Origin: Dyadobacter subterraneus
Lineage (GTDB): Bacteria; Bacteroidota; Bacteroidia; Cytophagales; Spirosomataceae
Reading direction: 5' to 3'
NCBI RefSeq assembly: GCF_015221875.1
Contig: NZ_JACYGY010000001.1
Location: forward strand, 6,006,097-6,070,096
DNA: 64,000 nt
Shown piece by piece: positions 25,932 to 34,656 of this stretch (position 1 is its first letter; every line of letters starts with the position of its first letter). Below the pieces are notes generated by a model that ran no database searches, had not been told where the DNA came from, and saw only the letters and a program-made list of their open reading frames with translations. A program made the position numbers and the translations under genes.

Positions 25932-25951
25932 ACTAAACCGATTTAGTTTTG
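25932..25951 (+). promoter_or_regulatory. LacI-type operator overlapping a -7 box
   Basis: ACTAAACCGATTTAGT (25932-25947) is a 16-base palindrome with central CCG/CGG. Its right arm overlaps TAGTTTTG (25944-25951), a TAnnTTTG -7 box, so a bound repressor would block the polymerase. The -33 TTG is not evident. Confidence 0.6.
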
Positions 25952-26035
25952 TGCGTTAAAATTCACTCCCCGATTACACTGAAAAATACCCAAATCATCA
26001 AGATATAATTATTCCTTACGTTTAGCTTTTTCCGG

Positions 26036-26078
26036 CAGATCCAGCAGCGGTTCATCAACAAACCGCAGGCTGGATCTG
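26036..26078. other. Stable stem-loop in the leader
   Basis: CAGATCCAGC pairs perfectly with GCTGGATCTG, and inside it GCGGTT pairs with AACCGC around an eight-base loop. No T-run follows on either side, so it is not a standard terminator. Role unknown. Confidence 0.6.
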
Positions 26079-26285
26079 TCAATATTCAGACTAGTCGTAT
26101 TTTGATTTTAAGAAGTATTCAGATTGATAATAATTCAACCTGAAACTTTTCTTGTGTATTATGGAATAGTGTGTTAAAATGGTTGATAAATGTTTTTTCG
26201 GCAGAAAAGAAATGTGATTTTCCCGATTCTTATATCGTAATTTGTACCTCTTTTTATCTATAAACCTATTAAGCTTACTTTTTGT

Positions 26286-28136
26286 ATGTTTAAACCTAAC
26301 AGTTTCTTTTTACAACTTTTCGCCTGGGGTCTGGGAGTGATAGCCGTGCAATCCGCTTTTGCACAGGAGGCTATACCTCTGAACGATCTTAGCGCATTTA
26401 CGAACAAAGCCGGCAATTGGAAAATTGTGGGCGACGCCTCTGTTGATATTTCCAAAGTCAATGTTTTGAATACCAAACCTGGTAAAGGAGTTTTAGCTTC
26501 CATTCACGAAAAAGGAAAATACGGCCAGGAATATGAATTGATATCAAATTTCAAACATGGAGATTTAGATATTGAAATGGATTTTATGTTGACAAAAGAA
26601 TCCAATTCCGGTATTTATCTTCAAGGCAATTATGAAGTTCAGCTTTTTGATAGTTGGGGTAAAAAAACAGCCAAGTATAATGACAATGGTGGAATTTACG
26701 AACGCTGGAATGATTCCAAACCGGAAGGCGAAAAAGGTTACGAAGGATATGCTCCTCGTTTTAATGTAGCCAAAGCTCCTGGTTTGTGGCAAAATATTAA
26801 AATTTCTTACCAGGCTCCGCGTTTCGATGTGAGCGGAAAGAAAATCTCAAACGCTGTGTTCCTGAAAATAATTCTGAATGGCGTTCTTATCCATGAAAAT
26901 GTAGCAGTAAGCGGCCCGACACGTGGTTCTCTTACAGCAGAAGATGTTGCGATGGGCCCTATCCGTATCCAGGGTGACCATGGTTCTTTGGCGATCAAAA
27001 ACATTGTGATCAATAATTTTGACAAAAAGCCGGGAACGTTATCAGACCTTACATACAAAACTTACTACGGAAATCTGTCTGAAAAAGAAGATTTATCAAA
27101 ACAAAAAGTAGCTGAATCAGGCAAGACAGACGCGCTTACCTGGGAAATTTTGAAAGAAGCGAATAACTATTCTTTCGTTTATAATGGTAAATATAACGCT
27201 CCAACTGCCGGTGAGTACAATTTCAGGTTACAGGCAGCAGGCAATTCTTATTTGAAAATTGACGGTAAAAATGTGCTGCCATTGGAAGGAAGAGACAATA
27301 ACAGTTTCCGCCAGGCAAAAACTACATTAGCTGCCGGCGATCACACCATTGAACTTTTCAACAACAAAACAGAAGGCTGGATGAAACCAGTCCTTGGACT
27401 TTGGGTTTCTGGTCCTGGTTTCAGAGAAACTTCTTTGAATACTTTGAGCTCCGGCGCAACAGGCGGTGGTGTTGATCCAATTCTTGTTACTGCTCCTACC
27501 AACACAGTTATGCGCAGTTTTATGGATTTCAAAAAAACGCCGACAGCGAAGAACATCCGTATCGTACACGCAGTTTCGGTAGGAAGTCCTTCAAACCTGC
27601 ATTACACCTATGACCTGGAAAAAGGTGCAGTTTTGCAGGTTTGGCGTGGAGAATTCCTTGACGCAACGCCAATGTGGCATGACCGTGGTGATGGATCTTC
27701 CCGTCCACGTGGCAGCGTTACGCTTTTAGGAAATGATATGTTGCTTGGTAAAATTAACGGACAATCTGCCTGGGTTGCGGATACAACCGGAAGCGGTTAC
27801 CGTCCAAAAGGATATTCATTGGATGATACAGACGCTCCTACTTTCAATTATATCGCTTTCGGCTCACCGGTTTCTGATCATCTTTCAGTTGTTAACGATC
27901 AATATTTTGAACGTGAAGTGAAAGTTACAAATCCTGCAAAAGATCTTGTAGCGAAACTGGCAGAAGGTACTTCTATTGAAAAAGTTTCGGAAGGACTTTA
28001 TGCGGTGAACAACAAATCGTACTTTATCCAGATCACTGACAAAACGGTGAAACCTGAGATCAGAACTGTCAATGGAAACCAGGAACTGATCGTTCCGGTG
28101 AAAAATGGTGATCTGAAATACGCCATATTATTCTAA
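26286..28136 (+). CDS. DUF1080 plus PA14-like exported carbohydrate-active protein
   Basis: A 616-residue exported protein (signal about 1-25, ending AFAQ). The first domain (about 30-240) is DUF1080: GDLDIEMDFMLTKESNSGIYLQGNYEVQLFDSWG, then GPIRIQGDHGSLAIKNI. Residues about 250-370 resemble a PA14 sugar-binding domain (YNFRLQAAGNSYLKIDGKNVL). The C-terminal 240 residues form a further beta-rich region (DATPMWHDRGDGS) often found next to haem dehydrogenases. It should act on keto-sugars or glycosides in the periplasm. The haem dehydrogenase gene follows 36 bases downstream, so they form an operon, probably under LacI control. Confidence 0.83.
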   Translation: MFKPNSFFLQLFAWGLGVIAVQSAFAQEAIPLNDLSAFTNKAGNWKIVGDASVDISKVNVLNTKPGKGVLASIHEKGKYGQEYELISNFKHGDLDIEMDFMLTKESNSGIYLQGNYEVQLFDSWGKKTAKYNDNGGIYERWNDSKPEGEKGYEGYAPRFNVAKAPGLWQNIKISYQAPRFDVSGKKISNAVFLKIILNGVLIHENVAVSGPTRGSLTAEDVAMGPIRIQGDHGSLAIKNIVINNFDKKPGTLSDLTYKTYYGNLSEKEDLSKQKVAESGKTDALTWEILKEANNYSFVYNGKYNAPTAGEYNFRLQAAGNSYLKIDGKNVLPLEGRDNNSFRQAKTTLAAGDHTIELFNNKTEGWMKPVLGLWVSGPGFRETSLNTLSSGATGGGVDPILVTAPTNTVMRSFMDFKKTPTAKNIRIVHAVSVGSPSNLHYTYDLEKGAVLQVWRGEFLDATPMWHDRGDGSSRPRGSVTLLGNDMLLGKINGQSAWVADTTGSGYRPKGYSLDDTDAPTFNYIAFGSPVSDHLSVVNDQYFEREVKVTNPAKDLVAKLAEGTSIEKVSEGLYAVNNKSYFIQITDKTVKPEIRTVNGNQELIVPVKNGDLKYAILF

Positions 28137-28172
28137 ACTCAAAGTAATCAAAGCTATAAGCTGATAATAACA

Positions 28173-30116
28173 ATGAAAAAAATTGCTCAAATAGCATTAA
28201 TAATTTTGGCGGCTCTACCGATGGTAAAAGCTCAGGAATCGCCGAAAGAGGAGGATTTTTACAAGATTATCACCCCGCCGATTCCTGAGGGAATTGTATT
28301 GGAAGTGGGTGGTCTGACAAGTTTGCCAAACGGATCTCTGGGAATTTCAACACGTCGCGGAGATGTGTGGATCGTGGATAATCCAACGAGCCGCACGCCC
28401 TATTTCAGAAAATTCGCAACAGGTCTGCATGAAATTCTTGGTCTTGCTTACAAAGATGGTGTTTTGTATTGTGCACAACGTGGCGAGTTGACAAAACTGA
28501 TTGACAAAAATGGGGATGGAAAAGCAGATGTTTATGAAACCGTTTATGCATGGCCATTATCGGGTCACTATCATGAATATTCTTTCGGTCCAAAAGTTGC
28601 ACCGGACGGAAGCTTTTTCGTAAGTGGAAACGTAGCATTTGGTGACGAAGAATGGTGGAGAGGCGAAAGCCGTGTTCCTGGCCGTGGATGGATTTTCCGT
28701 ATCACGCCTGATGGAAAGTTTGAGCCATACGCAACGGGAGTTCGTTCTCCTGCCGGTATCAGTATGTTGGCTGGCGAACTTTGGTATACAGACAATCAGG
28801 GTGACTGGATGGGAACAGGTGGTGTTTTTCCTGTGAAAAAAGGTGGATTTATGGGACATCCAGCCGGTTTGAAATGGGCTGAATTACCAAATTCTCCGGT
28901 TAAATTGACTGAAAAACAATTCTTCGCAGAACGTGATAACCGCAAAGAAAGGGATTCGAACGACCGCGCTATCAAACCTGAAAACACGCGTAACGAAACG
29001 CCTCAGTTCTTGTATCAGCTGAAAGAAAAATATCCGATGGTTCAGCTTCCTGCTGTTTGGTTGCCTTATGGTGTTCACGGAGTTTCTACTTCTGAATTGA
29101 TTATGGATGAAACAAAAGGTGGTTTTGGTCCATTTACAGGTCAGGTTTTTGTAGGTGACCAGGGACAAAGTAATATCATGCGTCTGGTGCTTGAAAAAGT
29201 AAAAGGTGAATATCAGGGTGCTTCTATCGGTTTCCGCAGCGGATTCCAGTCGGGTGTTTTGCGTATGGCTTTTGATAAAGATGGTTCTATGTTCGTGGGT
29301 GAAACAAACCGCGGATGGGGTTCAGCTGGTGATGCAAATCAGGGCTTGCAGCGTTTGGTTTGGAATGGTAAAATGCCATTTGAAATGTATACTGTAAAAG
29401 CGCAGCCAGACGGTTTTGAAATTGAATTTACTATGCCGGTTGACCGCAAATCTGCGGAAGATCTTGATTCTTATAAAGTGAGCAGCTATTTGTACAAACA
29501 CTATCCTGTATACGGAAGTCCTCCGATCAATACAGAAGAAGTGACTGTAAAAGGCGTGAAAGTATCAGAAGATGGCAAAAAAGTGAGAATCGTACTGGAC
29601 GGAATGCGTCAGTATTTTGTTCATAAAATCCAGCTTGAAGGTGTACGTGCTGCCGGAAATTACTGGTCACTTGTTCACCCGGATGCTTATTACACATTAA
29701 ACAACATTCCTGACGGCGAGAAATTGAAAGCCGCTGATTTGAAAACAACAAGATCAGGAAATGTAAAAGCAACAGAAGCAGCACCGGTAAAAGAACATAT
29801 CTCTCCGGACGGAAAAGGAAAAGCTGCACCAGCGAAAACTGCCTCAGCTTCAAAAGCACCAACATGGGAAGAAGTTAAACCTTTACTGACAAAAAATACC
29901 TGTCTGGCTTGCCATGCAATGGATAAAAAAGTAGTGGGTCCTGCTTATGTTGATGTTGCGAAACGTAAATATACAAATCAGCAGATCGTTGATTTAATCT
30001 ACGCTCCGAAGCCTGAAAACTGGCCTGATTTTGCAACACCAATGGCTCCAATGCCTCAGGTTCCAAAAGCAGATGCAATGAAAATTGCCGCCTGGATCAA
30101 TTCCTTGGCAAAATAA
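28173..30116 (+). CDS. Exported beta-propeller dehydrogenase with C-terminal cytochrome c domain
   Basis: A 647-residue periplasmic protein (signal about 1-20, ending VKAQ). The first 400 residues look like a glucose/sorbosone dehydrogenase-type beta propeller (LTSLPNGSLGISTRRGDVW, LGLAYKDGVLYCAQRGELTKLIDKNGDGKAD, RSPAGISM, GVHGVSTSEL). A linker rich in Ala and Lys leads to a small cytochrome c domain with the haem site CLACH (577-581) and MAPMPQV as the likely methionine ligand. It probably oxidises a sugar and passes electrons to the respiratory chain. It is cotranscribed with the DUF1080 gene; 3-keto-sugar formation and cleavage would fit the pair. Confidence 0.82.
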   Translation: MKKIAQIALIILAALPMVKAQESPKEEDFYKIITPPIPEGIVLEVGGLTSLPNGSLGISTRRGDVWIVDNPTSRTPYFRKFATGLHEILGLAYKDGVLYCAQRGELTKLIDKNGDGKADVYETVYAWPLSGHYHEYSFGPKVAPDGSFFVSGNVAFGDEEWWRGESRVPGRGWIFRITPDGKFEPYATGVRSPAGISMLAGELWYTDNQGDWMGTGGVFPVKKGGFMGHPAGLKWAELPNSPVKLTEKQFFAERDNRKERDSNDRAIKPENTRNETPQFLYQLKEKYPMVQLPAVWLPYGVHGVSTSELIMDETKGGFGPFTGQVFVGDQGQSNIMRLVLEKVKGEYQGASIGFRSGFQSGVLRMAFDKDGSMFVGETNRGWGSAGDANQGLQRLVWNGKMPFEMYTVKAQPDGFEIEFTMPVDRKSAEDLDSYKVSSYLYKHYPVYGSPPINTEEVTVKGVKVSEDGKKVRIVLDGMRQYFVHKIQLEGVRAAGNYWSLVHPDAYYTLNNIPDGEKLKAADLKTTRSGNVKATEAAPVKEHISPDGKGKAAPAKTASASKAPTWEEVKPLLTKNTCLACHAMDKKVVGPAYVDVAKRKYTNQQIVDLIYAPKPENWPDFATPMAPMPQVPKADAMKIAAWINSLAK

Positions 30117-30136
30117 TAAGTCAAAAAAATATTTCG

Positions 30137-30172
30137 GCAGGCCACTTCTTATTGAGGTGGCCTGCTTTTTTT
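30137..30172 (+). terminator. Terminator of the DUF1080-dehydrogenase operon
   Basis: GCAGGCCAC pairs with GTGGCCTGC and is followed by seven T. Confidence 0.88.
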
Positions 30173-30284
30173 GTTTAAAATATTAAAACCTGATTCTCTA
30201 AAATTGACCCGAAATGCATTCTTTGGAAAACTAAACGTTTTTTTTGCAAAATTGCGTTACTAACAAATACATGATCAATCTATA

Positions 30285-32849
30285 ATGTCTTCAAAAAGAA
30301 ACAGATCGTTTACAAAGTCTGTAAAAGGCAAGGTGCTGCTGGGCTTCTTTGTGGCCGCCATAGCGCTCGGATCTTCATGGATTGTCAGTAAAATTGCATT
30401 TGAAAACATGCTGGAAAAGCTGGAAATTCTTTCTACGCCCAGCGAAAAATTGCGCATTGTAAACAAAGTTTTCAAGGATATTCTTTTGCTGGACCAACTG
30501 CAAAATGCACGGCCCCTTCCTGAAAAAGAAGATTCTATTAAGCAGCAATTTTTGAATCAGTCGGCGCAGCTTATCCGTACGCTGGATACGCTAAGTTTCT
30601 TTTGTCGCGATACACCATTGCAGGTAATACGCATTGATTCGATGAAAAGCATCCTCATCGCCCGCGACAGTATTTACAGTGATTATGTAAAAGTTAGATC
30701 CAAACTTGTAAATAATAAGGCACTTTCAGAAGAAGTACATAGCATTTCCGGACTTATCACGACCAAGAAAAAGAAGAAACCGGACAGCACTGTAATTACC
30801 ACAGAAAGAAGAACTACCACCACGACAGTTTACACAGAACCAGTGGCTTCCGCAGCCCCTGAGGCAGAAAAAAAGGGATTTTTCAACCGCGTTTTTGGTA
30901 ATAAAAAAGTAAAAACCGCACCGCCGGTTGTGGTGCCAAAGATTGTCAGAAAAGAAGAAGTTACATCACATATTGATACGCTGACCGTTGCGCGTGAAGA
31001 CAGCACTATAGAACAGGTTGGCGTTGCGGTACAAGCCATTGAAAAATCCCAGCGTGCCCGAACAGATCGCTTTGTTAATCGTGAACATGAATTAACAACG
31101 GCTGGAAATGCGCTGGTGGGACAATTGCGAAATGTGATGCAGGAGGTTGAAGGTGAGATTGTTCGCCAGGCTAGTACGGATGGTTTGCAAACCCAAAATA
31201 TGGTTGGAGAAAGTATCAATCAGATCGAATATATTATGATCGGATTTTTCTTTTTAACCGCTTTGCTGGCTTATTTTATTTTTACAGATATTACCCGAAG
31301 CAGCAAATACCGTTACGAACTTGAAGAAGCAAAAGAAGAAGCCGAGTATCACAGTATGGCAAAACAGCGGTTTTTGTCCAATATGAGTCATGAAATTAGG
31401 ACACCGCTGCAATCGATTATCGGTTATGCAGAAGCACTGAAAAAAGAAGAAAAACCGAAAAAAGAAGATCTGGAAACACTTCATTCTGCATCGGAACATT
31501 TGTTATATCTGGTAAATGAAGTGCTGGATTACAGCAGGATTATTTCAGATCAATTCACTTTTGAAGAACGCACTTTTGCTATAACACCTTTACTTAACGA
31601 GGTAGTAAAAATGTTGAGTCCGACGGCCACTGCCAAATCTTTGGTTTTGTCTTTGGAAAATTCACTTGGTGCAGATGTGTATTTAAAAGGAGATCCATTC
31701 CGGCTTCGTCAGATCCTGTACAATTTGCTTACAAACGCCATCAAATTCACGGAAAAAGGTCAGGTAACGCTACGGGTTACGCACACGGAAATAAAAAATA
31801 ATTACACTGTAAAATTTGAAGTTGAAGATACCGGAATCGGATTGTCAAAAGAGCAGGCAAACCGTGTTTTCAATCAGTTTGAACAGGCGGATCCTTCTAT
31901 CGCCCGTCGTTTTGGAGGAACCGGTTTAGGATTGAGTATTGTAAAAGCGCTGGTGGATGCCATGGGCGGCACTATTGAAGTGAACAGTACATTAAATAAA
32001 GGAACAACATTTATTGTTAACACAGATTTTCCAAAAGGTGAAACACCGACAGGAATTACAGATAAATCACTGGAAAAAACTTACAACATTACCGGCAAAG
32101 TCTGGCTTGTAGATGATGATGCATTCATCCTAAAATGGTGTGCTTCGGTTTTGGAAAGCCATCATATTGCGCACGAATGTTTTTCATCAGCCGAAGAAGT
32201 TCTGGCGAGAGAATGGGACAACGAAGTTACCGTCGTGCTAACGGATATGCGTATGCCTGGCCTCAATGGTGCAGAATTATGCCAGCGTTTAAGAAAAGTA
32301 GCGGCGAAGTCTGTTAAAATTTATGTCCTGACGGCACAAGCGTTACCGGAAGAACAAAGTAATCTTTTGGAAATGGGATTTGACGGAATCTTAATGAAGC
32401 CGTTTCATGCTAATGAAATTCTGGATTTGTTACAGGCAAATTCGGATAATCAGCCGGTAAAAATTCCTGTCAATCCACCTGTTGTAAGTGCAGAAAAACT
32501 GTCAAGTGCCCCAGATTTTAGTGTTTTGGAAGAAATGACTTTTGGTGATGAAAGTTTGCTGAAAGAAATTTTAGAACAATTTGTAAAAGATACCCGGACT
32601 GATTTATCGCACTTGAAAGATTCTATATCTAATAATGATGTTGAAACCATTACAGAGATAGCGCATCGTTTATCGGGTCGTATTGGACAAATTGGAGCAC
32701 CCGAAATCTCGGTCCAATTCCGAAAAATCGAAGTTTCACTTAGAGAAAACCCTGAAAGCATTTCAGCCTCCGAACTGAATGAAACAGTTGCAGAGGCTGA
32801 TTTATTGATAGAACAGATTGACGAAAAGATTCTTTCTTATTCGATCTGA
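30285..32849 (+). CDS. Hybrid histidine kinase with receiver and Hpt domains
   Basis: An 854-residue inner-membrane kinase. Membrane helix 1 is at about 20-40 and helix 2 at about 318-336. Between them lies a periplasmic sensor with a Lys/Thr-rich insert (TTKKKKKPD, RRTTTTTVYTEP, FFNRVFGNKK). HisKA has SHEIRTPL (His 369), then the ATPase boxes NLLTNAIKFTEK, DTGIGL and GGTGLGLS, a receiver with Asp 654 (TDMRMPGLNG), and a C-terminal Hpt (IAHRLSG, His 794). This gives a full His-Asp-His relay, so a separate regulator must take the phosphate. The sigma-54 activator gene converges and overlaps by 13 bases, making it the likely partner. Confidence 0.9.
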   Translation: MSSKRNRSFTKSVKGKVLLGFFVAAIALGSSWIVSKIAFENMLEKLEILSTPSEKLRIVNKVFKDILLLDQLQNARPLPEKEDSIKQQFLNQSAQLIRTLDTLSFFCRDTPLQVIRIDSMKSILIARDSIYSDYVKVRSKLVNNKALSEEVHSISGLITTKKKKKPDSTVITTERRTTTTTVYTEPVASAAPEAEKKGFFNRVFGNKKVKTAPPVVVPKIVRKEEVTSHIDTLTVAREDSTIEQVGVAVQAIEKSQRARTDRFVNREHELTTAGNALVGQLRNVMQEVEGEIVRQASTDGLQTQNMVGESINQIEYIMIGFFFLTALLAYFIFTDITRSSKYRYELEEAKEEAEYHSMAKQRFLSNMSHEIRTPLQSIIGYAEALKKEEKPKKEDLETLHSASEHLLYLVNEVLDYSRIISDQFTFEERTFAITPLLNEVVKMLSPTATAKSLVLSLENSLGADVYLKGDPFRLRQILYNLLTNAIKFTEKGQVTLRVTHTEIKNNYTVKFEVEDTGIGLSKEQANRVFNQFEQADPSIARRFGGTGLGLSIVKALVDAMGGTIEVNSTLNKGTTFIVNTDFPKGETPTGITDKSLEKTYNITGKVWLVDDDAFILKWCASVLESHHIAHECFSSAEEVLAREWDNEVTVVLTDMRMPGLNGAELCQRLRKVAAKSVKIYVLTAQALPEEQSNLLEMGFDGILMKPFHANEILDLLQANSDNQPVKIPVNPPVVSAEKLSSAPDFSVLEEMTFGDESLLKEILEQFVKDTRTDLSHLKDSISNNDVETITEIAHRLSGRIGQIGAPEISVQFRKIEVSLRENPESISASELNETVAEADLLIEQIDEKILSYSI

Positions 32850-34207
32850 TATTTTTCGATTTTATAGTAAAGTGTTTTGCGGTCAATGTTCAAAAGCTTC
32901 GCAGCCTTACTTTTATTGTAGCGGACATCCTGCAAAACTTTTTCGATCATTTCCTTTTCATGCGTCTCCTGTAATAATTTAAGATCGGAACCTCCCGGCA
33001 ATTTTACGGGAGCGGCTGGTACTGCCTGCATCGAAGTGATCATTTCCTGAGGAAGTGATTTAAGATCCGCAATCTCTTCTTTTGATAAGAGCACAAGCCT
33101 TTTTATTACATTATTAAGTTCGCGCAAGTTACCAGGCCAGTCATATTTTTGAAAAATATCCATTACTTCCTTAGATATTTCACGAACATCCTTTCCTAAT
33201 TCCTCATTCGCTTTATCAACAAAATGCTGAATAAATACTGCCAAGTCCTCCCCTCTTTCACGAAGCGCAGGTACCTGAATTTTAAACTCATTCAAGCGAT
33301 GATAAAGATCTTCCCTGAAGTCGCCAGTTTGAGAAATCACCATTAAATCTTCATTTGTAGCAGCAATTAACCGGACATCAACCTTAACAGGATTTGTACT
33401 TCCAATTGGTACCACAATTCTTTCCTGCAATGCCCTGAGCAATTTTATCTGGACATCATATCCAAGATTACCAATTTCATCCAGGAACAATGTCCCGCCG
33501 TCAGCTGCTTCAAACTGACCAATTTTATCTTGTAGCGCTCCCGTAAAAGCACCTTTTTTATGTCCGAACAGTTCGCTGGCAGCCAGGTCTTTTGACAGTG
33601 ATCCGCAATCTATGGCTACAAACGGACCCTCACTACGTTTACTCAAACGGTGGATTGATTTCGCTACATGTTCCTTACCCGTACCACTTTCACCCTGAAT
33701 GATCACTGACATATCCGTTGGTGCCACTAAGCGAACGTACTCGTAAAGCTGTTTTGAAATCTTACTATTTCCCTCAATGAAATCAAGCGATTGCTTTTCA
33801 GGTTTCTTGGTTGTCTTTACAGAAACAGTTTCTTTTCTATTCAATGCCTCTTTCAAAACCATTAACAATTCTTCCGGATTGACTGGTTTCGTAATATAAT
33901 CAAATGCACCGCTCTGCATAGCTGTCACGGCCGTCCTGATATCATTAAAGCTTGTCATGATCAATGCAGGCGTTCTGTTTCCTTCCTCTCTCAGCAATTT
34001 TAAAAGATCCAGGGAATTGCCATCAGGCAGTCGATAATCCAGCATCAATACGGCATACTCATTTGAAGTTCCCGCATTTGAACGTATCGCTTCTTTTGCT
34101 CCGGCTATTGTTGAGCAAACCTGCACTTCATGGCCATGCTTACCAAGAAAATTACTTAGCAGTTTAGAAAATGTAGTATCGTCTTCAACAAGGAGCAAGT
34201 GAGCCAT
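32837..34207 (-). CDS. Sigma-54-dependent response regulator (NtrC family)
   Basis: A 456-residue activator. Receiver about 1-120 with acidic pair VEDD and acceptor Asp 57 (MLDYRLPDG). The AAA+ domain about 145-380 has Walker A GESGTGKE, the sigma-54 contact GAFTGA, Walker B LFLDEIG and RLNEF. A Fis-type helix-turn-helix ends the chain (NKSKAAKLLNIDRKTLYYKI). It should drive sigma-54 promoters when phosphorylated, most likely by the phosphorelay kinase that converges on it. Targets are not visible in the window. No terminator separates the two genes. Confidence 0.93.
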   Translation of the reverse strand: MAHLLLVEDDTTFSKLLSNFLGKHGHEVQVCSTIAGAKEAIRSNAGTSNEYAVLMLDYRLPDGNSLDLLKLLREEGNRTPALIMTSFNDIRTAVTAMQSGAFDYITKPVNPEELLMVLKEALNRKETVSVKTTKKPEKQSLDFIEGNSKISKQLYEYVRLVAPTDMSVIIQGESGTGKEHVAKSIHRLSKRSEGPFVAIDCGSLSKDLAASELFGHKKGAFTGALQDKIGQFEAADGGTLFLDEIGNLGYDVQIKLLRALQERIVVPIGSTNPVKVDVRLIAATNEDLMVISQTGDFREDLYHRLNEFKIQVPALRERGEDLAVFIQHFVDKANEELGKDVREISKEVMDIFQKYDWPGNLRELNNVIKRLVLLSKEEIADLKSLPQEMITSMQAVPAAPVKLPGGSDLKLLQETHEKEMIEKVLQDVRYNKSKAAKLLNIDRKTLYYKIEKYQIE

Positions 34208-34279
34208 AAGGCAAAAATGGATTAAGTATTAAAAATTTCTTTATCTAACGTTTTGCGGAAATGCAAAATTGCAAAAATT

Positions 34280-34318
34280 AACGCCAAAAAGCCGGAGAAT
34301 ATTTCTGCTTTTTGGCGT
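34280..34318 (-). terminator. Terminator of the small exported-protein gene
   Basis: AACGCCAAAAAGC pairs with GCTTTTTGGCGTT; on the minus strand it is followed by AATTTTT. Confidence 0.7.
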
Positions 34319-34335
34319 TTTCTTTCCTAAAACCT

Positions 34336-34632
34336 TTATTCAACCTTTCTGCCGTCTTTATCAAGATTAATTTTTGACATTTCGCTACCCTTTTTTACAA
34401 TAATCTCGAAAAACTGAGTCTTGTCAGGCTTCGTTATTAGAAAGGCTTCGGTAATTTCCCATCCTGCATAAGCGCCTGCAGAAAGCGTAGACTTGATAGG
34501 TTCAGGCAAATCCTCTGGTTTTACAGACATCTTGTCTTGTACTAAAACTTCTACATTACTATTGGCTGTGGCATTAGCAAAAGATGAAGAAAGTAAAAAT
34601 ACCATTATTACAGCCATTATTAGTTTTTTCAT
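34336..34632 (-). CDS. Small exported protein of unknown function
   Basis: From the ATG at 34632 (MKKLIMAVIM) this is a 98-residue protein with a clear signal peptide (cut near SFANA). The mature part of about 75 residues is acidic, with VKPEDLPEPIKSTLSAGAYAGWEITEAFLI then FEIIVKKGSEMSKINLDKDG, which resembles a single PepSY-like/BLIP-like repeat as in Bacteroidota DUF2874 proteins. The frame could start at 34656, but that adds eight residues before the signal. It is encoded alone and faces the long gene-free stretch. Confidence 0.6.
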   Translation of the reverse strand: MKKLIMAVIMVFLLSSSFANATANSNVEVLVQDKMSVKPEDLPEPIKSTLSAGAYAGWEITEAFLITKPDKTQFFEIIVKKGSEMSKINLDKDGRKVE

Positions 34633-34656
34633 GATCTTTTCAATTTTGTTCAACAA

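Larger units (their letters stand above)
25866..26285. other. 420-base leader region before the DUF1080 operon
   Basis: It starts with an operator-like palindrome and overlapping -7 box (25932-25951), then holds a strong stem-loop (26036-26078), and is otherwise AT-rich. If transcription starts at the -7 box, the leader is over 320 bases. No ORF or known riboswitch was recognised. Confidence 0.45.

Noticed and set aside
26036..26078. Terminator of the LacI gene
   Set aside because: The stem is strong but no T-run follows on either strand.
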